This document shows, piece after piece, positions 49,217 through 64,000 of a stretch of DNA of 64,000 nucleotides; position 1 is the first letter of the stretch, and each line of letters begins with the position of its first letter. The stretch spans positions 20,434,109 to 20,498,108 of the forward strand of contig OY744609.1 in the NCBI GenBank assembly GCA_963556255.1. Reading direction: 5' to 3'. The notes below the pieces were generated by a model. The model had not been told where the DNA came from, searched no databases, and saw nothing but the letters and a program-made list of their open reading frames with translations. The stretch is from Allolobophora icterica (taxonomy: Eukaryota; Annelida; Clitellata; Crassiclitellata; Lumbricidae). The position numbers and the translations under genes are program-made.

Positions 49217-50410
49217 GGGTGAATATTTGAGAATGGGTAATTTTCAGTTGGTTGAAATAAAAAATAAAAAGTTATGATTTTTATTGTAAAAAGTTACCAA
49301 AACAAAAAATACAAATATAGTGTAAAGATATTAGAATATGGTTCATAACGGATATGCCCTAGTTCCCCATGAATATTTTTTTTCTCAAAAATTGTCTGTG
49401 TACCACACCCATGTCAGCACCGCAACCACATTATGTCAGCACTGCAACCAATGAAAATGTCAGGAAACAAGGTGAATAACAAAATTTATCTGGTAGTTTT
49501 ATAGTTCATGTAAATTGCATAACATGGAAGAATTGAATATACTGTCAAAACACAATGCTTATTTATCTTCAGAGCTACTGAAACCCTAACAACTAAGTAT
49601 GTGTCAGAGCCGCGACCGTGAAGTCAGCACCGCGACTGCTTGTATGGTTGCGGTGCTGACGGTTGCGGTGCTGACAATTTGTTTGAAATATAAATGTTAC
49701 GCCAACCCAGCTTGACGCGTGTGCAAACTGATAGGTCCAGTTTCTTCAGTACTTGCTTGCGATCTGATATATTACAAATAAAATTACTTAAACATTAGTG
49801 GTATGTGTGTATTATCGGTTGCGGTGCTGACCTTCAATAAACATATTCGTAAAGCTTAACCGAAAATATATTGAAAATTACCTGTTTTAAATTATCATAA
49901 ATTACTTTGGCAATATGCAATCTCTAAATCAAGAGGCAGTTGATACAATGTACCAAAGCACACGCGAAATCAATATACACATAGTTCACTAATAGGTGCT
50001 CACTGGTTGCGGTTGCGGTGCTGACAGAAATAATAGAAAGTAAGTTACACAACTTCAAAAATATTTTAAAACTGAAAACGAATTCCTGATGCATAATTTG
50101 ATATACACTTTCATAAAAAATTATAGTTCCTCTAAAAATGTATGCAATTTTATATATTTATTGCAGTGCACTAGTTACTACTTGGAATTGAAAATAGTGA
50201 ACCTACGCTGGTTACCGGTTGCGGTCCTGACATTTAAATGATTTCTTTCAATAAATCAAAATAATATATAAATATTCCAAATTGGTTTTGGAAGAAATGA
50301 GTCTAGCAGTTAATGTTTATTTAAACATGATTCGATTTTTAAAAATATGATTACCCGATTTTTATTTATGATGCGGTTACCTAATATTACCCGACTTTGA
50401 ATATTTACCC
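49217..50410. mobile_element. Innermost element with mirrored iterons
   Basis: Inverted ends GGGTGAATATTTGAGAATGG and, as complement, GGGTAAATATTCAAAGTCGG (each followed by GTAAT), flanked on both sides by TTAT (49213-49216 and 50411-50414). Nine copies of a 15-mer lie inside, four in one direction then five in the other. It is AT-rich otherwise, with no coding capacity. The LINE fragment continues on both sides. The superfamily is unknown. Confidence 0.75.
49413..50231. repeat. Nine iterons of GTCAGCACCGCAACC in mirrored order
   Basis: Forward copies at 49413, 49435, 49603 and 49623 (the last three with one or two changes). Complementary copies (GGTTGCGGTGCTGAC) at 49646, 49661, 49817, 50011 and 50217. 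The switch in direction falls at 49638-49645. Such arrangements occur as transposase-binding subterminal repeats. Confidence 0.92.
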
Positions 50411-50833
50411 TTATACTACACGCTGGCTGACAGTTGGCTGGAGCCAATGCAGGACCTCCAGCATATAACCAGAGACTGGCCAAATTTTGGTAGGCCTATT
50501 CGACCAATAAGGCGCGCCGCAAAGCGTTGCATTCGATTGAGGCACATCAAAAGACTAGAAGGTAGGCCATCGCAGAGTGAGGAACAGTATATAGTCAAGA
50601 CAAGATTTATGACACAGTCTAGTGACAATATTTAGGTGTCAACCATAACTCAGATATTCCATCACCCACTGACATTTCCTCATGGAATCTCTTTCTTTTT
50701 CGAACACTATGTTGCTTATAGTCAGCAATAAAATCAAATTTTTGAGCCAGCTCAGTTGCTTCATTCTCAATACGTTCAAACTCAGATTTAAATTCATTTC
50801 GCATATTTTTAATATGGTTTTCAAAAGAATAGT

Positions 50834-51290
50834 TGAATCAAAGGCCCTACGGCCCCCATATCTCGGAAGGCCCCCAAACGATGGAAAATATTTTTCAAAT
50901 TACAGAATTATCCAATACAATTTTCAATCTGCCAGAACTTTTCAAAAAAATCTATGGGGACAATTTAAGAGCTCAATTTATTCAAGAAGTAAAAATTGCC
51001 ACGTATTTCACACTGATTGTTGATTCAACACCCAATGTCAGTTTTTTTAATAAAATCATTAAGTCAAATAATTTCAAATTCTTTGAAAATAGCTTCTATA
51101 ACAAATCATAATTACAGTGACGGTGTCAATAACACTCACAAAAACGGCTTCAAGTTCAACTTCGTGGGTTTTGCACATGATTGGCTAAACACCACACAGA
51201 GTCTCAGACTCTTAGTCTACAAGTTCAGAAGGGCCCCCAAAAATGTTTGCGCCTAGGGCCCCATTTTCTGTAAACGCGCCTCTGTGAATC
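50834..51290 (+). mobile_element. Inserted hAT fragment, opposite strand
   Basis: The plus-strand frame includes FIQEVKIATYFTLIVDSTPN, matching the conserved IVDSTP block of DUF4371 hAT proteins, which is N-terminal in the family and here lies in the opposite direction to its host. GAATCAAA occurs at both margins (about 50834 and 51287), and GGGCCC-rich ends suggest a separate hAT copy. Confidence 0.5.
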
Positions 51291-52030
51291 AAATGAAAAG
51301 CTGTTATCGAATCAATGCTATTTCTCTGTAAATATGTGGATAAACTGAAAGCCTTTTCTAGCACTTTTTTCCAGAATATTAGAAGAACTAAGAATTCGAA
51401 CGTATCAAGTGTTACAATTAGCATAGGCCTACCCTTCGCCTCAGCCAACTGTTTCGTAGTGCAGCTTTTAATCTCACCATCCACGATTCTATGCAGGGCA
51501 ACTAGGCTATTAGTAGCCTAATGATAAATTCTGCAAGATCCTGAATGCCCATCTGGTATCGCAAAGTATTTTTTAGAGCTAACGCGAAAGATTCTATACG
51601 ATTGCAATGTTCTTTTAATATTGAAAGACGATGTAAACTGCTAGAAAAGATTTTACAGATACTTTCTAGAGTTCCAGAAAACAAATTATGTCGTTCGAAC
51701 GATTGGAATAAATAAATTTTGAACGATTGGAATAAACTGTGAAAAGGCCCCACATCTTGGAAAATGGTCTCAGGGGGAGCGGCCGCTCCCCCTGCTCCCC
51801 CCCTAGCTACGCCTCTGCTGCAGCGTCCTTAGCGTCTTTCCAGACGGCCTTTCTGTCTCATCAGACTTAAGCTTACCTTTTGAACAAACAGGATTACGAA
51901 TCTGTGTTGGAGTGCTATTGACTGATGCATTATTATAATTGGATTATAGAAGTTCTAAACTTAGATCAGATTAGGACAATAATAGAGTGACTAACCTCAC
52001 AAGGGACTGTAATGTCAATGTTGCTTGAAT

Positions 52031-52439
52031 TTTAAGTTTGTGTGAAAACTGACAAGGTATTGTAATCTTGATATTGATTAAAGTTTATTGCTTAAACTTA
52101 GTTAAGTTTGGAGACAAAACATTAGGTTTTCCATTAACTTAGATTTAAACTAATTGTAATTTTGTTTTTACTGAGCCAGACCGTACAAAAACAATAACAC
52201 ACACAATACATTTGATTTAATAAGTAAGCAGTATTACAGTAGTTTTAAATTAAAACCAGTGTTTACATATATTAATGCCACGGCTATTCTGGGGCACACC
52301 GACAACAAGCTTTAACTGTCTAAGAACTGTTATGTGTTAATAAATCGAGACATTTAACCAGCAGGATGTGGTAAGTGGGCTGAAATTTGTTAAAATACAT
52401 ACATCCATTTGCGGAATTGTGGTGCACTTGAGGAGATAA
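52031..52439. other. Spacer, nothing recognised
   Basis: AT-rich unique sequence. No ORF, RNA gene or repeat identified. Confidence 0.4.
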
Positions 52440-52442
52440 TAA

Positions 52443-52868
52443 GGAGCCATCCATATATTACGTACACAAAAATCCGGGAATATTGGACCCCCTCCCCCCT
52501 GTTCGCAAGCGTACTTTCTTGACGCACCCCCCCCCCCGAAGACCAGCTGCAGAAAGTGTCTCGACAGCTCTAGGCAACGACTCTGCACTTTAGGCCAGAT
52601 TATTGAAGGGCCAATATAGACAAATTATAGGTGTCTCGTTCACAGCACAGAATAACTGCACATGGCTTTTATATAATGTAATAAAATGCCATCGGACGAC
52701 TATAGGACAATAGAGTCATTAATAGGCTAATGTGGACGTCATAATTAGAAATTTATTTTGCGTACGTACACATTTTGTTACCCCCCTCCCCCCGTTCGCA
52801 CCCGTACGCAAAATCGCCAAAATCCGACCCCCTCCCCCTAATTGCGTACGTAATATGTGGATGGCCCC
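52443..52868. mobile_element. MITE with TAA target duplication, copy B
   Basis: Same family as 1770-2229: left end GGAGCCATCCATATATTACG, right end GTAATATGTGGATGGCCCC. TAA flanks both sides (52440-52442 and 52869-52871). The right flank is an expanded (TAA)n tract. Confidence 0.85.
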
Positions 52869-52891
52869 TAATAATAATAATTATTATAATG

Positions 52892-52960
<69 letters not shown>
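52869..52960. repeat. (TAA)n microsatellite
   Basis: About 30 near-uniform TAA units with a short ATTATTATAATG interruption near its start, beginning exactly at the right target duplication of the adjoining MITE. Confidence 0.95.
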
Positions 52961-52961
<1 letters not shown>

Positions 52962-53981
52962 CAACAATATTCATGTATTAAATTCAGTGTTTAACATATT
53001 GGCCATAGTGGTCATCCATTTATCCTGTATTGCATAGTGTAAAAGTTCAAGTTACTCTGAGATTGTCACTTGATGTAGCAGGATTTAACCTTGGGAAGCA
53101 GACAGCAAGGACCAATACTAAATCCTGATTTCTTTAAAATAAAGGCAACAACAATGTGACAATCTAAAACTGAATATGAGTTGCAGGCTCAACAATGTAT
53201 TTCTAATTAATTATTTTAAAATTTGTAACGTACAATGGAAAACTGTAACATTACTAATCACGTGTCACTTTTTTTATTATGCCCTTGTGTCAGAGAAAGA
53301 CAGTAGGTATCAATTGTCAACTTGTCCATCAAGCAGTGGTAAAATTCAACACTTAAGTCAGTCCACCAAGTGTAGTTTCATACACGAACTTCAGCCTACC
53401 GAGCGGCATAGTTGAAACTTGGGAATAAATCCCAAGGAAAAATAAATAAGGGACGATGCAAAACGAAGTTCGAACAGTAACAGTGTTGTGCACGAATTTA
53501 CATACTGAGGCTGGGTGCCAGGCATCGTTGTGACACGTCTGACTGTCGTCTGTTGCACATGTATATGCCATATATTTAATACTTTTGAGGTATTAGTACA
53601 GAAGTTCTCGGTCTTCCGAATGCAACTCAACAATAATGCTCAACTGCCAGAGGGGCGAAACGTTACTGAACAGACTAGTCGTAAGAAGATCAAGGCGCCT
53701 AGTAGAGTACATCTCACTGCCTACTTTTTTTATTTTTTGCATTAACATAATTACAAATATACACGATAAATAATTCACATTCATTGAAAGACTTTCATAT
53801 CATACATACCATCTGCCTATGATTTATACATCTATAAAAATATTCAATCATGCAACAGCTTTAACTGATGCATCAATGAGTCGGATTGAGCTGGTCAGGT
53901 AGAATGTTTACATAAAAATTAACAGTCGTTAATTGCATTGATTGATTAGATGCATTTTGAATTCTTCGTTCAGAACACAAA
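52961..53981. other. Spacer and probable ABCB 3' UTR
   Basis: No gene recognised. The part nearest 53981 should hold the 3' UTR of the minus-strand ABCB gene; TTTATT at about 53729 (AATAAA on the minus strand) is a possible poly(A) signal. Confidence 0.35.
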
Positions 53982-61763
<7,782 letters not shown>

Positions 61764-62749
61764 CTACAATCAAGAAAACAACCAATCTAAACAAATATAG
61801 ACTTCTGTCGGTTTAAATAAGAACAGAAGCTAAATGTATTTACATTAGCGATGTAATACAGGTGCAAGAGCAAGCGAGCACGCGAATCACCTGATCGTCA
61901 AAATAGAAAGTCAAGCTGCTGTAATATACGCCCCTCTGGAATAAACTTTTGCCAGAATTATATTATCTGACCCCTCCTACACACTCAGCAACACTTAACC
62001 TCTTGCAACCTGTGCGCAATTCTCTAATTTAAAACTAAAAACGATCTTTTTCCCACAAATCCTATCCTGTTTTCTCCTCTTTCACTTATCTCTGTTGCCG
62101 CTCAAACTTTAAGCAATATCCACGAGAGGCATCTGAACTGCCGACCCTTGCATGCATGGATCTTGACCTAGAACCTAATCTGACCTTACCTGCCTGTCGA
62201 TTTTGTCTAAAATGTGCGCAAATAAATAAGCCGATTTTAGCGACTTAGCGTTCTTTCGGCGCTACAGAAATCTCGGGATAGCACCTCTACATGAACAGTT
62301 TGAGATGCTTTCGAAATGACAAAAGGAAAGCAGGATCGATTAGATGGCCTTCAGCCGCTGAAGCAACAGAGGCGGCAGTTGTCTAATTGTACGCTAGTAA
62401 TTGACCAGTATTTTTGCAGCCACACTTCTGACAAAAGCAAAGTAGGGTTTGTAATATGTTTTGTTAGACCCCAGTGTCTACAGTTTGCTTACGAAAGGTT
62501 TCGTTTTCTGTGTCCGAGACTCGTTTCAACGTATATTTATAAGTCTATCCCTGATTTTGTGTGGTTTATCTCTCAGAAGCCAACCACAGTGTCGATAGGT
62601 CTACTTTTGGAAAGCGTCTGCCTGCTGCCTTTACGGGAAATGATTCGGTGATACAATAATGTGTCAGGGTTTTAAACCTTCATATGTAGACATACTCGAC
62701 TCAGAAATCTTTGCTGTTAAGCAACATCCTTGACAGCTTCTGCATTCTC

Positions 62750-63720
62750 TTTATTTGAAAACAATCGTAACCATAGCTACGGATACTTCTGTTTGAAGTA
62801 AATCATAACCATATCTACGTCTCATCTTTGTTTAAAGATAATTGTAACCATATCTACGTCCATAGGCGTAATTTGTGGGGGGTACGAGGGGTACCCGTAC
62901 CCCCCACTTTTTGAACTGGGGGTACTGTACCCCCCACTTTTTAAAGAATGCCAATCAATATTTTACTATTGTGCCTTCCCAGAGAACGCAGTCATCGCCA
63001 AAAGTACGAAAGTACTATATATAGATACACAGGTAAACCGAGAGCCAAAATTAATGAGAATACTGGCAGGGAACATGTTCAAAGTGGTCACCGTGCGAAA
63101 AGTGAAACTGGAGAAGAAATTGATACCCCCCACTTTTTAGACCAAAATTTTGGTACCCCCCACTTTTTAGACTAAAGTTACGCCCATGTCTACGTCTTCT
63201 CTTTGTTTGAAGCAAATCATAACCATATCTACGTATTCTTCTATTTGAAAACTATCGTAACCATAGCTACGAATACTTCTCTTTGAAGATAATTGTAACC
63301 ATATCTACGTCTTCTCTTTACATATATATCTACATGTATATCTACATGTACGTATTCTTCTATTTGAAAACAATCGTAACCATAGCTACGTATACTTCTG
63401 TTTGAAGATAATTGTAACCATACCTGCGTCTTCTCTTTGTTTGAAGATTATAATCGTAACCATATCTACGTATTCTTCTACTTGAAAACAATCGTAACCA
63501 TAGCTACGTAGGCGTACACTTCTGTTTGAAGATAATTGTAATCATATCTACGTGTTGTCTTTGTTTGAAGATTATAATTGTAACCATAGGCCTATCTACG
63601 TTTTCGTCTGTTTGAAGACAATCGTAATCATATGTACATACTTATTTTTTTTAGCACAGTCGTAACCATTTGTCTGTGTATTCTCTTTTCTTAAAGTAAT
63701 CATAAACATGTATTGAAAAG
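62750..63720. repeat. Degenerate minisatellite, about 50-bp unit
   Basis: Units of the form TTTGAAGATAAT, TGTAACCATATCTACGTC, TTCTCTTTG recur about a dozen times, split by the MITE at 62861-63188. Confidence 0.85.
62861..63188 (+). mobile_element. hAT-type MITE (CATAGGCG family), cleanest copy
   Basis: Ends CATAGGCGTAATTTGTGG and AAAGTTACGCCCATG. TCTACGTC is duplicated exactly (62853-62860 and 63189-63196), and the minisatellite unit continues across it. This copy defines the family ends and its 8-bp duplication. Confidence 0.93.
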
Positions 63721-64000
63721 TAAACATCTGTACCCCTAATAATCCATGCGCTAGTGTCATACTGCTTCATTATATTATAGGCGCCATAGAAGTTATTTAT
63801 TTGCTATCGGGTACTATAATGTACAATTGTTACACTAACGAGGAAACATTTTGGGGGACAGTTAATATGGATTGGTCATATCCTGAGTGGCAACTAGCTA
63901 TTGAGAACCCTAAGTTATAGCAGAATGAATTAGAGGAAGACAAGAGGAAGACCCAGTCACATGCTGCTGGACTTGGATGATGACGGATGGATACGGCACG

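Larger units (their letters stand above)
48957..50632 (-). mobile_element. CR1-like LINE 3' fragment inside the hAT element
   Basis: The minus strand encodes DGLPSSLLMCLNRMQRFAARL (about 50580) and, beyond a nested insertion, FSGGPDG / FSVVDPTAWNGLPRDLRL in a shifted frame (about 49040). These are the standard late blocks of CR1-type LINE proteins. It splits the hAT transposase between its last two conserved pieces. Confidence 0.7.
48832..51753 (-). pseudogene. Broken hAT transposase (ZMYM1/DUF4371-like)
   Basis: Minus-strand pieces in family order: HNLFSGTLESICKIFSSS and LKNTLRYQMGIQDLAEFI (51753-51502), PMLIVTLDTFEFLVLLIFW to SIDSITAFHLI (51484-51290), EFKSEFERIENEATELAQKF (50804-50640), then the C-terminal MDYDEVIDYFAKMKPRRKRL with a stop at 48832-48834. 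The N-terminal half is deleted, a frameshift separates the first two pieces, and insertions separate the others. DUF4371-type hAT proteins show this helical region and an acidic/basic C-terminus. It is not functional. Confidence 0.7.
48594..51817 (-). mobile_element. 3.2-kb hAT transposon with nested insertions
   Basis: Ends CAGTGGCGTAGCCAGG and CTAGCTACGCCTCTG, with CTGCAGCG exactly duplicated on both sides (48586-48593 and 51818-51825). It carries a decayed transposase on the minus strand, interrupted by a LINE fragment that itself contains another inverted-repeat element, plus a further inserted piece at 50834-51290. Confidence 0.9.
47448..52030 (+). repeat. Unknown repeated unit, copy C (split)
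   Basis: Third copy of the unit at 40128 and 43057. It occupies 47448-48593 and, after a 3.2-kb hAT insertion, continues from 51818 to about 52030 (TCATCAGACTTAAGCTTACC, ATTACGAATCTGTGTTGGAG). The direct continuation across the insertion confirms the element boundaries. Confidence 0.75.
61764..64000 (-). other. ABCB intron continuing beyond the window
   Basis: No upstream ABCB exon was recognised on the minus strand here, so this intron exceeds 2.2 kb. It contains the minisatellite and MITE listed separately. Confidence 0.5.

Overview
This is a eukaryotic, metazoan nuclear window. It is intron-rich, AT-rich and full of decayed mobile DNA. Two protein-coding genes can be placed exon by exon. 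The protein sequences and repeat content suggest a marine invertebrate, perhaps a non-vertebrate deuterostome, but this is a weak inference; no rRNA or mitochondrial marker is present.

Layout. (1) 1-4.7 kb: minisatellites, an enlarged hAT-type element with other elements nested in it, and microsatellites. (2) 4.75-30.4 kb, + strand: a complete 22-exon gene for the alpha (biotin-bearing) subunit of mitochondrial propionyl-CoA carboxylase (PCCA). All exon phases join without a stop to a predicted 719 aa. (3) Inside PCCA intron 1 (5166-10065): a 4.9-kb fold-back element with matching 19-bp ends, a 9-bp target duplication, and two arms of satellite that run in opposite directions. (4) 30.4-54.0 kb: a gene-free interval holding a putative LTR and leader ORF, LINE fragments, decayed hAT transposons, many hAT-type MITEs with 8-bp target duplications, and a roughly 2-kb unknown unit present three times. 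(5) 54.0-61.8 kb, - strand: the last seven exons of an ABCB-type (P-glycoprotein-like) ABC transporter, with the second nucleotide-binding domain intact. Its 5' part lies beyond the right edge. (6) 61.8-64.0 kb: intron sequence of that gene with a minisatellite and a MITE.

PCCA and the ABCB gene are convergent, with their 3' ends facing the repeat-rich interval. Nothing suggests they work together: PCCA acts in propionyl-CoA catabolism in the mitochondrial matrix, while ABCB proteins export hydrophobic substrates across membranes.

The most unusual items are the fold-back element in intron 1, a three-level nested transposon at 48.6-51.8 kb whose innermost element carries nine copies of GTCAGCACCGCAACC in mirrored orientation, a predicted GC-AG intron in PCCA, and a sharp boundary in the distribution of the heptamer AGGCCTA, which is frequent on both flanks but was not seen between about 10.1 and 33.4 kb.
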